DNA of 64,000 nucleotides. Source: Rikenellaceae bacterium (GTDB lineage Bacteria > Bacteroidota > Bacteroidia > Bacteroidales > Rikenellaceae). The DNA lies in assembly GCA_015060005.1 (NCBI GenBank), contig SUZI01000002.1, positions 406,177 through 470,176 of the forward strand, read 5' to 3'. A model generated the notes under the pieces. The model saw only the letters and a list, made by a program, of their open reading frames with translations. It was not told the DNA's origin and ran no database searches. Positions 1 to 7,365 of this stretch are shown here, one piece after another. The position numbers and the translations under genes were made by a program. Within the stretch, counting starts at the first letter, position 1. Each line of letters opens with the position of its first letter.

Positions 1-2
1 AG

Positions 3-1376
3 AAGGTAACTGTTGCTGAGTTCTTGGCTGCTCCTGAGGGTGATACAATGTATGAGTTGACAGGTGTGATTACATCTTGCTACAATACTACATACGGTAA
101 CTTCTATTTGAAAGATGCTACAGCTGAGGTTCTTATCTACGGTCTTTGCAGCCCAGAGGGTGCTCAGAAGTATTGGGCAGCTTCAGGTGCAAAGGTAGGT
201 GATACTATCACTGTTCAGACTGTTCGTACATCATATAATGGCTCTCCACAGGGTAAGGACGCCTTGTTTGTAAGCTTGGTACCTTTCACTTCAGTTGCTT
301 CTGAGTGGGGTATCGTAGGTGACTTGAACGGTTGGGCTGCTCCAGACGTACCTTTGATGACTACTTGGAAGAGCGACAAGCTCTTCGTAGCTGAGGGCGT
401 TGAGATTGCATCTGGTAGTTTCAAGATTCGTGCTAACGGCGAGTGGAACGACGCTAAGAACTACGGTTTGAGCGTTGCAGGTAAGATTTACGCTGACAAG
501 TACTACTCTTTGCTTAACGGTGCTGGTAGCCAGAACGCTACTCCTATGGATTATGGTACTTACGACGTATGGTTTGACCTTGAGAACGAGCGCGTTGCTT
601 TGATGACTCCTGGTAAGGATTATGCAGAGGCTGAGAATGGTGGCGAGCCAGTTGTAGTTGTAGAGGGCTTGACTGACCACACTTGGGGTATGATTGGTAG
701 TTTCGAGGCTTCTAACAATTGGACAACAGATGTAGCTATGGCTATTGAGGGTGACTATGCAGTTGCCAAGAACGTAACTTTGGCTAACGGTAACGAGTTT
801 AAGTTCCGTGCTGATGGTGCTTGGACTTTGTCATACGGTTCAGCTTGCGACGTTAATGTAGGTGAGGTTTACAAGACTTACAACAACGGTAACAATATGA
901 AGTTCGTAGGTGAGGACGGTGCATACGACATCTACTTCTCTATGGTTGATGCTTCATTCTATTTGAAGGCTCATGCTTCAGCAACAGTTGCTACTTGGGA
1001 GTCTGACGCTCAGGGTTGGGCTAATGCGAAGGTTGTTAAGGATACAGCTTGGGCTATTGACGACAATGTAACTGTTACTTTCAAGCAGGGTTCAGCAAGT
1101 ACAGCTCCTACATTCTATTCAGCTGAGGGTTCAGTTCGTTTGTACCAGAATGGTGCAACAATGGAGATTGCTGCTGCTAATAATATGACTATTAAGTCTA
1201 TTACGCTTTCATTCGCTAACAACCATTATTACATCAAGGCTGATAGCGGTGAGTTCTCTGCAGAGGGTGCAACTCGTACTTGGACAGGTGAGGCTGCGAA
1301 GGTTCTCTTTACTACAACAGGTACTGATAAGGACCACCGTGCATATGTAACTGCAATTGAGGTTACTTACGAGTAA
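3..1376 (+). CDS. SusE/SusF-like outer-surface glycan-binding protein, 5' end missing
   Basis: The reading frame is open to the left edge, so the N-terminus and lipoprotein signal are outside the window. The first ~95 visible residues look like an OB-fold (LTGVITSCYNTTYGNFYL, LIYGL). Two related beta-rich units follow, one beginning WGIVGDLNGW and the other WGMIGSFEASNNW, each with a FKIRANGEW or FKFRADGAW strand. These are typical of SusE/SusF-type starch-binding modules. The last ~130 residues form another beta-rich domain I cannot name. Such proteins sit on the cell surface beside SusC/D transporters and hold glycans. Codon use is strongly biased (GGT, GCT, AAC, AAG), which suggests high expression. 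The exact ligand is unknown. Confidence 0.7.
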   Translation, partial: KVTVAEFLAAPEGDTMYELTGVITSCYNTTYGNFYLKDATAEVLIYGLCSPEGAQKYWAASGAKVGDTITVQTVRTSYNGSPQGKDALFVSLVPFTSVASEWGIVGDLNGWAAPDVPLMTTWKSDKLFVAEGVEIASGSFKIRANGEWNDAKNYGLSVAGKIYADKYYSLLNGAGSQNATPMDYGTYDVWFDLENERVALMTPGKDYAEAENGGEPVVVVEGLTDHTWGMIGSFEASNNWTTDVAMAIEGDYAVAKNVTLANGNEFKFRADGAWTLSYGSACDVNVGEVYKTYNNGNNMKFVGEDGAYDIYFSMVDASFYLKAHASATVATWESDAQGWANAKVVKDTAWAIDDNVTVTFKQGSASTAPTFYSAEGSVRLYQNGATMEIAAANNMTIKSITLSFANNHYYIKADSGEFSAEGATRTWTGEAAKVLFTTTGTDKDHRAYVTAIEVTYE

Positions 1377-1401
1377 TCGTTTGTAGATAACACTTTTCTT
1401 A

Positions 1402-1433
1402 AACACTCGGCAGAAATGCCGAGTGTTTTTTTT
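1402..1433 (+). terminator. Rho-independent terminator of the SusE/F-like gene
   Basis: A 10-bp perfect stem AACACTCGGC / GCCGAGTGTT with a 6-nt loop is followed by a run of T. It begins 25 bp after the stop codon. Confidence 0.9.
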
Positions 1434-1458
1434 GTGGGGTATTTTGTGGAGTCAGCAT

Positions 1459-1486
1459 AAAAAAAAGGAGTGCCGAAGCACTCCTT
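1459..1486 (-). terminator. Rho-independent terminator of yebC
   Basis: A 9-bp stem (AAGGAGTGC / GCACTCCTT) with a CGAA loop has an A-run on the plus strand, which is a T-run when read on the minus strand. It lies just past the yebC stop and faces the preceding terminator. Confidence 0.88.
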
Positions 1487-1508
1487 AGTCGTAGTGGTGA
1501 GTGGGGGA

Positions 1509-2234
1509 TTACTCCTCGTCAGCCTCAGCCATAGTGGTGTAGACATTGACAACGTCGTCGTCCTCCTCGAGCTTCTCCTGGAGCTTCTCGACAGCCTCAC
1601 GCTCCTCAGCAGTGAGATCCTTAGTGTCGGTAGGGATGCGTACACCCTCACCCGATACAAGCTCATAGCCCTGGTCCTCAATCCACTTCTGGATAGCACC
1701 AAATGACTCATAAGGAGCACTAACGGTAACCTCGCCCTCCTCGGCAAAGAACTCGTCAACACCCAGGTCAATCATCTCGAGCTCCATCTCCTCTAAGTCA
1801 ACACCCTCCGCAGGCTTGAACTTGAAGATGCACTTGTGCTCAAACATAAATGCCACGCTGCCCGAGTTGCCGAGAGTACCGCCGCACTTGTTGAAGTACA
1901 TACGTACGCTCGCTACAGTACGGTTGGTGTTGTCGGTGGCTGTCTCAACCAAGAAAGCTACACCGTGAGGGCCGTAACCCTCGTAAATCATCTCCTTATA
2001 GTCGGCTGCATCCTTATCGGTAGCACGCTTGATAGCACGCTCGATATTCTCCTTAGGCATATTCTCTGCCTTAGCGTTCTGGATAAGGATACGCAGACGC
2101 GTGTTTGATGAAGGATCTGAGCCGCCAGACTTAACTGCTATCTCAATCTCCTTACCAATCTTTGTGAAGACGCGTGCCATGTGGCCCCAACGCTTCATCT
2201 TTCTCGCTTTGCGATACTCAAAAGCTCTTCCCAT
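1509..2234 (-). CDS. yebC: YebC/TACO1 family protein
   Basis: A 241-residue protein of usual YebC length. The N-terminus MGRAFEYRKARKMKRWGHMA and the segments SNTRLRILIQNAKAENMPK and YEGYGPHGVAFLVE are family hallmarks, and the acidic tail is also typical. YebC/TACO1 proteins bind the ribosome and help translation of difficult stretches such as polyproline; older literature describes them as transcription regulators. The gene is divergent from the threonylcarbamoyl-AMP synthase and has its own promoter and terminator. Confidence 0.95.
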   Translation of the reverse strand: MGRAFEYRKARKMKRWGHMARVFTKIGKEIEIAVKSGGSDPSSNTRLRILIQNAKAENMPKENIERAIKRATDKDAADYKEMIYEGYGPHGVAFLVETATDNTNRTVASVRMYFNKCGGTLGNSGSVAFMFEHKCIFKFKPAEGVDLEEMELEMIDLGVDEFFAEEGEVTVSAPYESFGAIQKWIEDQGYELVSGEGVRIPTDTKDLTAEEREAVEKLQEKLEEDDDVVNVYTTMAEADEE

Positions 2235-2294
2235 TGTGAGTTGTATTTTTATGTTATTTGTTTATCAGTCTTTTAGCCATACACGACGGCGACG

Positions 2295-2325
2295 CAAAAT
2301 TACAAAATTTATCATTAGCGAGCAA
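2295..2325 (-). promoter_or_regulatory. Bacteroidetes-type promoter of yebC
   Basis: Read on the minus strand this is TTG (2325-2323), 20 bp, then TAATTTTG (2302-2295), matching the -33/-7 pattern. The leader to the yebC start is about 55 nt. Confidence 0.65.
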
Positions 2326-2377
2326 CCTGCATCTTATATTTTTTACATTCGAGGGTGGCAACTCCGCAAAAAAACCG

Positions 2378-2385
2378 TACTTTTG
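2378..2385 (+). promoter_or_regulatory. Promoter -7 box of the Sua5/YrdC-family gene
   Basis: TACTTTTG matches TAnnTTTG and lies 20 bp upstream of the chosen ATG at 2405. It supports that start over the longer upstream open frame. Confidence 0.6.
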
Positions 2386-2404
2386 TGGTAAATTTGTCGA
2401 GAAT

Positions 2405-2971
2405 ATGGAAAAAGAGATACTTCGTGCGATAGAGGTGCTGCGTGAGGGTGGCATAATACTCTATCCGACAGATACTGTGTGGGGCATAGGTTGCGACGCA
2501 ACAAATGCCGAGGCTGTGGAGCGTATATATGCTCTCAAACGTAGCCAAAATAAAACCTCAATGCTCGTGCTGTGTCGCGACGCCGATATGATTGTGCGTT
2601 ATGTCAACAAAGCCCCAGGCATAGCATTCGAAGTGATGGAGATGACCGAGAAACCGCTGACGCTCATCTTGGAGGGTGCAGTAGGGCTCGCACCAAACCT
2701 TATTCCCGAGGAGGGAACACTCGGCGTGCGTGTGCCACGACACGACTTCTGCCACCAGTTGCTGCGTAAGTTTGGCAAGCCAATAGTATCGACATCAGCC
2801 AACATCTCGGGCGAGCCAACACCACTCAAAGGTTTGGGCGAGGTGAGCCGCGAGATAATTGATGGTGTGGACTACGTAGTAAATCCACGTTTCCAGGGTA
2901 AGCCTACCTGCAAGCCAAGTGCGATAATTGCTTTTGGTGTGAGGGGGGAGGTTAAGATAATCCGCCAATAG
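2405..2971 (+). CDS. L-threonylcarbamoyladenylate synthase (TsaC/Sua5/YrdC family)
   Basis: A 188-residue protein starting MEKEILRAIEVLREGG. It makes threonylcarbamoyl-AMP from threonine, bicarbonate and ATP, the first step of the tRNA t6A37 modification. The YrdC-fold signatures ILYPTDTVWGIGCDA and the KRSQNK nucleotide-binding loop are present, as are LGVRVPRH and PIVSTSANISGEPT. It lacks the extra C-terminal Sua5 domain, so it is the short TsaC/YrdC form. The frame is open upstream of 2405, but the promoter overlaps that part and the ATG at 2405 begins the conserved domain. Confidence 0.93.
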   Translation: MEKEILRAIEVLREGGIILYPTDTVWGIGCDATNAEAVERIYALKRSQNKTSMLVLCRDADMIVRYVNKAPGIAFEVMEMTEKPLTLILEGAVGLAPNLIPEEGTLGVRVPRHDFCHQLLRKFGKPIVSTSANISGEPTPLKGLGEVSREIIDGVDYVVNPRFQGKPTCKPSAIIAFGVRGEVKIIRQ

Positions 2972-2972
2972 A

Positions 2973-3240
2973 AAAAACGTGTATAAAACGGTGATTTCTG
3001 CGTTACGCTCACTCTCGAAATGCTCATTTACGTCAAGTAAACTCCGCTTTCTCGCGTATCGCAAGCCTTGAAATCCCTCGTTTTATACACGTTTTTGGGG
3101 TTGCGGTGAGTGGTGATTTCTGCGTTAAGTTCCTTTTGGTTGCTCCGCCATAGCATAGTCTGCAAGCACCCTCTGCGTATGGCTTAATCGCAACCTTACG
3201 CTTGAACTCGAAATCCTCACATACGTCAGGTATTTAGTGA
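2973..3240. repeat. Intergenic repeat with long inverted termini (gap 2972-3321)
   Basis: No gene is visible between 2972 and 3321. An 18-bp inverted repeat (AAAAACGTGTATAAAACG at 2973-2990 and its complement at 3079-3096) encloses about 88 bp. Inside it, GATTTC and GAAATC form a second, inner pair. A related unit follows: GTGATTTCTGCGTTA recurs near 3111, and the stretch ACTCGAAAT..TCA..TACGTCA occurs at about 3013 and again near 3206. The 13-mer GATTTCTGCGTTA occurs a third time at about 39268. It behaves like a dispersed intergenic repeat and may also end transcription of the upstream gene. Confidence 0.55.
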
Positions 3241-3270
3241 ATTTAGGAAGATTATGGAGGGTGATACAAT

Positions 3271-3301
3271 AATAGGGTGTTCCGTTGGGGAGCACCCTAT
3301 A
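3271..3301 (-). terminator. Probable terminator of purC
   Basis: An 8-bp stem ATAGGGTG / CACCCTAT, with an extra TCC/GGA inner pairing, lies 20 bp beyond the purC stop. The T-rich tail on the minus strand is moderate rather than strong. Confidence 0.6.
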
Positions 3302-3321
3302 CTATTTATAGCTAATCACTG

Positions 3322-4266
3322 TTAGAGATTTGCCAAGCACTCGCTCACGTTACGCTCGATGCGTGCTGCTACATCCTCCGCCTCAGCCTTCACGAAAGGC
3401 TCGCCAACGATATTCTCGTAGAGCTCGATATATCGCTCGGTGATGCTCGCTACAATCTCGGGTGTCATCTCGGGTACTCGCTCGCCCTCGCGACCCTGGA
3501 AGCCATTTGCCATAAGCCACTCACGAACAAACTCCTTCGAGAGTTGCTTCTGCTTCTCGCCGGCTGCCAAACGCTCCTCGTAGCCCTCCTTGTAGAAATA
3601 ACGCGATGAGTCGGGAGTGTGAATCTCATCCATAAGGTATATCACGCCATTCTTCTTACCAAACTCATACTTCGTATCGACCAGGATAAGTCCCATCTTG
3701 TCGGCAATCTCAGTGCCACGCTGGAAGATAGCACGTGTGTAAGCCTCCAACTGCTCGTAGTCCTCCTTCGACACGATGCCGCGTGCGATAATCTCCTCCT
3801 TCGATATATCCTCGTCGTGGCCCTCGTCAGCCTTGGTTGTAGGGGTGATGATAGGCTCGGGGAAACGCTGATTCTCAACCATACCATCGGGCATAGCTAC
3901 ACCACAAATGGTACGCTTGCCTGCCTTATACTCTCTCCACGCGTGTCCCGAGAGGTAACCACGAATGACCATCTCGACCTTGAAAGGCTCGCACTTATGA
4001 CCTACGGTTACCATTGGGTCGGGAGTGGCAATCTTCCAGTTGGGGAGGATGTCGGTGGTTGCGTCGAGGAACTTAGCGGCAATCTGATTGAGTACCTGTC
4101 CCTTGAAAGGAATACCCTTGGGCAGAACGACGTCGAATGCTGAGATACGGTCCGATACGACCATCACCAAGTAATCGCCCTCGATGCTGTAGACATCACG
4201 TACTTTGCCTACGTAGTGGTTGCACTGACCCTTGAAGTTGAAGTTTGTCTTAACAATAGCCTCCAT
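3322..4266 (-). CDS. purC: Phosphoribosylaminoimidazole-succinocarboxamide synthase
   Basis: This 314-residue protein is the usual size for Bacteroidetes PurC. It condenses CAIR with aspartate using ATP to give SAICAR in purine synthesis. Family motifs include [45 protein letters not shown] and the metal/substrate motif [11 protein letters not shown]. It stands alone with its own promoter. I see no purine riboswitch in the short leader. Confidence 0.96.
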   Translation of the reverse strand: MEAIVKTNFNFKGQCNHYVGKVRDVYSIEGDYLVMVVSDRISAFDVVLPKGIPFKGQVLNQIAAKFLDATTDILPNWKIATPDPMVTVGHKCEPFKVEMVIRGYLSGHAWREYKAGKRTICGVAMPDGMVENQRFPEPIITPTTKADEGHDEDISKEEIIARGIVSKEDYEQLEAYTRAIFQRGTEIADKMGLILVDTKYEFGKKNGVIYLMDEIHTPDSSRYFYKEGYEERLAAGEKQKQLSKEFVREWLMANGFQGREGERVPEMTPEIVASITERYIELYENIVGEPFVKAEAEDVAARIERNVSECLANL

Positions 4267-4307
4267 AATTCGATTTATTTTTAGTTCTCATTAACTTTTA
4301 CTTGTCG

Positions 4308-4315
4308 CAAAGTTA
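4308..4315 (-). promoter_or_regulatory. Promoter -7 box of purC
   Basis: CAAAGTTA on the plus strand reads TAACTTTG on the minus strand, about 42 bp before the purC ATG. No clear -33 box is seen. Confidence 0.55.
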
Positions 4316-4443
4316 TCCCACGAAATCTGTTTTTGGCTATCGGTTTTACGAAAAACTTTCGACACCTTATTGACAATTAAGCGGCGAAAAGAAAGAGAGC
4401 AGTCTGGGTTAAATGGTGAGGTGGGTTTTATTTTGGTAATAAA

Positions 4444-4475
4444 TTTGGTTGTTTGATAATTATATTATACTTTTG
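4444..4475 (+). promoter_or_regulatory. Promoter of the IdeS-like lipoprotein gene
   Basis: TTTG at 4444-4447, 20 bp spacing, then TACTTTTG at 4468-4475 is a full Bacteroidetes promoter. It lies inside the upstream part of the open frame, so the ATG at 4512 is the likely start. Confidence 0.75.
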
Positions 4476-4511
4476 TGGTTGGAAAATAAATTAGTTTTAG
4501 GTATTATTTTT

Positions 4512-5684
4512 ATGAAAAAGATATTAATTCTCGCTGCGTTGTTGGTGGCGTTGCTGGTGGCTTGTAGCGATAAGGAGGAGTTGGTAACCCCTCCCGCACC
4601 CGACCCTGTGCCCGAACAACCAAATGAGCCCGAACAACCCGAGCCAGAGGCACCGAGTGAGCCTGAGCCTGACCCAGAGGAGCCGAATGAGCCCGAAGAG
4701 CCGACAGACCCTTCGGAGCCAGAACCTGACCCAGAAGAGCCAGGTGAACCATCGGAACCCGAGCCAGAGCCAGAGGAGCCCGAAGAGCCTGAACCCGACC
4801 CCGAGGAGCCGAATGAGCCAGAGCCCGACCCAGAGCCCACGCCCACTCCAACGGGTAAAAGTATAGTGTTTGCACGCGGAGTAACGCTCGAATCGGGATG
4901 GTATGATGTAAATAAGATTGGTAGCGGTCAGACCAATGGCGATATAAATATGTGCTGGGCAGCTTCGTCGTCAAATATAATTGAGTGGTGGCAAGACCGC
5001 TATCGTGAGGCAGGATTTGAGTTGCCCGAGGGTGCGGTAACGGGTCGCGGAGAGAAGTATGAATTGGCACTGATGGAGATGTTCCACTCGGAGTGGGATA
5101 ACTCGCGAGGAGGACACGTAAATCACGCTGTGCATTGGTATTTCGAGGGCAAGAACATCTGCAAGGAGGCTTCGCCCGGCTCGCAGGCACAGCCGTTGAG
5201 AGAGGATAGCGGCGGCTACTATCGCGACGTATGGGATGAAATCTATCCACATCTGTACCACGAATATGAGCACCTTGGAGGTTTGTATAAGGGTTTATAT
5301 GCCGGGGAGTTTAACAACTACTATCTATGGGGAAATGGTGTGCCATATCTCAGTGGAGAGGAGAGGTTGCGGATATTTTCTACCTACGTCGTTGATGCAA
5401 TACGTCGTGGAGTGCCATCGTTGGCTATTGCACTATCGCCAAACCTCAGCTCTCTGCATCACGCAACGACATTGTGGGGGTATGAGATAGACAACGCTAC
5501 GGGTCTGCTGACAAGGGTATGGATTACCGACTCGGACGATATGACAACAGAGCCGAAGCACCCTGTGTTGCACGAATATTCGGTCAGCGTGAGCGGTTAT
5601 AATACTATTCAGCTCTCGGGAGCACCTTATGGAGCGTGTTATGCGGTTACGCTGTTACCCGTTTCGGGATATGATATGTTTTAG
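4512..5684 (+). CDS. IdeS/Mac-like cysteine peptidase lipoprotein with Pro-Glu tether
   Basis: A 390-residue protein. Residues 1-17 are a lipoprotein signal ending at LLVAC (Cys18). Residues ~26-115 are an acidic Pro-Glu-rich linker. The rest matches the IgG-cleaving protease IdeS (peptidase family C66): SGWYDVNKIGSG leads into NMCWAASSSNIIEWW with predicted nucleophile Cys148. HHATTLWGYEID carries the predicted catalytic His317, and VWITDSDD carries the Asp (340 or 342). By family knowledge it would cleave a host protein, IgG in streptococci; the target here is inferred only. It is translationally coupled to ygbA, whose ATG starts 3 nt after this stop. Start chosen by signal peptide and promoter. 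Confidence 0.85.
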   Translation: MKKILILAALLVALLVACSDKEELVTPPAPDPVPEQPNEPEQPEPEAPSEPEPDPEEPNEPEEPTDPSEPEPDPEEPGEPSEPEPEPEEPEEPEPDPEEPNEPEPDPEPTPTPTGKSIVFARGVTLESGWYDVNKIGSGQTNGDINMCWAASSSNIIEWWQDRYREAGFELPEGAVTGRGEKYELALMEMFHSEWDNSRGGHVNHAVHWYFEGKNICKEASPGSQAQPLREDSGGYYRDVWDEIYPHLYHEYEHLGGLYKGLYAGEFNNYYLWGNGVPYLSGEERLRIFSTYVVDAIRRGVPSLAIALSPNLSSLHHATTLWGYEIDNATGLLTRVWITDSDDMTTEPKHPVLHEYSVSVSGYNTIQLSGAPYGACYAVTLLPVSGYDMF

Positions 5685-5687
5685 GTG

Positions 5688-5993
5688 ATGGGAAAGAAGA
5701 GAGGTAAGATAGAACGTGAGAAACGTGTGGTGAGCGAGATGATAAGGCTCTACTCGCGAAAAAAGTTGGGGCAGGAAGAGCTCTCGGAGGAGATGCTTGG
5801 CTTGGAGCAGTATGCTCTTCGACGTCTGGACTGCTGTAAGTTTGGCGAGGCAAAGAAGCCCTGCAAGAACTGTCCTGTACACTGTTACGCCCCGCAGATG
5901 CGGGAGCAGATACGTGAGGTGATGCGTTGGGCAGGACCAAGGATGATATTTTATTCGCCCCTGGCGGCTATTAGACATTGGTTAGGGATATGA
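5688..5993 (+). CDS. ygbA: YgbA-like 'nitrous oxide-stimulated promoter' family protein
   Basis: A 101-residue basic protein with a cysteine-rich core (DCCKFGEAKKPCKNCPVHCY) and the ending WAGPRMIFYSPLAAIRHWL. This matches Pfam YgbA_NO; in enterobacteria ygbA belongs to the NsrR nitrosative-stress regulon. The cysteine cluster suggests metal or Fe-S binding. It starts immediately after the protease gene and probably shares its transcript. A GTG at 5685 is an alternative start one codon earlier. Confidence 0.82.
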   Translation: MGKKRGKIEREKRVVSEMIRLYSRKKLGQEELSEEMLGLEQYALRRLDCCKFGEAKKPCKNCPVHCYAPQMREQIREVMRWAGPRMIFYSPLAAIRHWLGI

Positions 5994-6037
5994 GTAAAAT
6001 GAAAGTATATTATGAAAACTATTAAAACTATAAGACA

Positions 6038-6490
6038 ATGAAAAAGAATATTTTTGTATCTGCAATAGCAGCTATTGTGTTGTTCATCGGTTGTTCCGCT
6101 GAAGGAAGTGTAAGAAGTGTCGATTATCAGACTTTTGCTGAAGAGATAGCGGTAGATGAAATTGTTTTGGTGGATGTGCGTACGGCGGAAGAGTATGCCG
6201 CAGGACACATCCCGGGAGCTGTTAATATTGACTCTTCAGCAGAGAATTTCGAGGAGCAGATTTGCGAGTTTAGCAATAAAAAGCCTATTGCAATGTATTG
6301 CCAAGGTGGTCGTCGCAGCAAGGAGGCTGCAGCACGTATAATAAGTTTGGGATACGATGTTATAGATTTGGATAAAGGTTTCAATTCGTGGGAAGGAGAT
6401 GTAGTTGTGGAGCAGACCGCAGTAGATTCCTTGCAGAATAAGGTAGAAATGACTGTAGAGCAGGATGTAGAGGAGATTGCTCAGGAATAG
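6038..6490 (+). CDS. Rhodanese-domain lipoprotein
   Basis: 150 residues. The signal peptide ends in a lipobox (VLFIGC), so the protein is anchored to a membrane outside the cytoplasm. One rhodanese domain follows, with LVDVRTAEEYAAGHIPGAVN and the active-site loop CQGGRRS (Cys, then Arg-Ser at the CxxxxR[ST] spacing). An acidic tail of ~25 residues ends the protein. Rhodaneses move sulfane sulfur; the physiological donor and acceptor cannot be told. Its stop abuts the stop of the convergent dehydrogenase gene with no intergenic space. Confidence 0.88.
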   Translation: MKKNIFVSAIAAIVLFIGCSAEGSVRSVDYQTFAEEIAVDEIVLVDVRTAEEYAAGHIPGAVNIDSSAENFEEQICEFSNKKPIAMYCQGGRRSKEAAARIISLGYDVIDLDKGFNSWEGDVVVEQTAVDSLQNKVEMTVEQDVEEIAQE

Positions 6491-7243
6491 TTAGTTTCTA
6501 ACGAAAGTCATACGCTCCCATAGCCAGCGAGGTATCATCCTCCAGAAAAATACAATCCAGCGATAACGCCAATCGAAGGTTATAATCCTCTTGCGGCGAG
6601 CAAGACCCTTTATGATATATTGGGCAGCTCGCTCGCACGAGATGACCATAGGGTAGTGTTTCTCGGGGTTGAGTATCTCGGTGCGGACAAAGCCGGGACG
6701 TATGTCGCTCAGCGTGATAGGGAGACGCTCCATACGAATGAGCTGCGAGAGAGCAATGAGATAGGTGCTCTGCATCTTCTTTGTAGCTGAATAGGCAGGG
6801 GCGGTGCCGATGCCCGTAGTGCCGGCGACAGAGGTGATGACAGCGATGTGAGCCTTGCGTTTGGCGGAGTAGGCGGAGCTATGCTTGACGTGGTTGATGA
6901 AGTGGTCGACGATGCGTACCATACCCTCGCAGTTGGTCTGCACGGTGGAGAGCTCGATATGCTCATCCAAAGCTCTGTTCTGGCGACCTATGCCTGTGGC
7001 AAAGATGAGCAGATCAATCTCGCCCATACGTGCGATAAGCCTGTCGAGAGCCTCGGTAGCAGCCTCTTGAGTTACATCCATACGCTCGCTAAAAACTCTA
7101 TCGTCTCCAGACTCGCTCTCTAACTCGCGGAGCAGATGTTCGCGTCGTCCCGTAATGCCGACCTGCCACCCCTGCTCGAGGAGGGCCTTGGCGACAGCTC
7201 TGCCGATGCCCGAAGTGGCTCCTATGATAATGGCTCGTTTCAT
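6491..7243 (-). CDS. Short-chain dehydrogenase/reductase
   Basis: 250 residues with the classical SDR pattern: nucleotide-binding GATSGIGRA near the N-terminus, then ITSVAGTTG and the catalytic YSATK. The C-terminus is basic and aromatic (WRYRWIVFFWRMIPRWLWER), which suggests membrane association. The substrate is unknown; a lipid or steroid-like substrate would fit the tail but is inference. Confidence 0.88.
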   Translation of the reverse strand: MKRAIIIGATSGIGRAVAKALLEQGWQVGITGRREHLLRELESESGDDRVFSERMDVTQEAATEALDRLIARMGEIDLLIFATGIGRQNRALDEHIELSTVQTNCEGMVRIVDHFINHVKHSSAYSAKRKAHIAVITSVAGTTGIGTAPAYSATKKMQSTYLIALSQLIRMERLPITLSDIRPGFVRTEILNPEKHYPMVISCERAAQYIIKGLARRKRIITFDWRYRWIVFFWRMIPRWLWERMTFVRN

Positions 7244-7262
7244 AAAAAGGGATATCTTCGGA

Positions 7263-7270
7263 CAAAGATA
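7263..7270 (-). promoter_or_regulatory. Promoter -7 box of the SDR gene at 6491-7243
   Basis: CAAAGATA on the plus strand reads TATCTTTG on the minus strand. The leader would be only about 12-15 nt. Confidence 0.55.
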
Positions 7271-7365
7271 GCTAATTTTTATGAGAAGTAAAAAGCGGAA
7301 AATAATTTGTCAGTTTCAATTTTATTCCTCAAATTTGCCTTGCCTAATATTAACATTTCTCAATT

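Noticed and set aside
4267..4330. Purine riboswitch before purC
   Set aside because: The leader between the -7 box and the ATG is only about 35 nt and shows no aptamer-like structure.
4460..4846. Minus-strand Gly-Ser-rich frame (GSGSGS..)
   Set aside because: It is the reverse reading of the Pro-Glu linker codons of the IdeS-like lipoprotein.
4590..4850. Repeated short units that might suggest a CRISPR array or minisatellite
   Set aside because: They are irregular in-frame codon repeats of the Pro-Glu linker, with no spacers. The same applies to the TPDTPDEP linker near 7460-7540. No CRISPR array or cas gene was seen anywhere.
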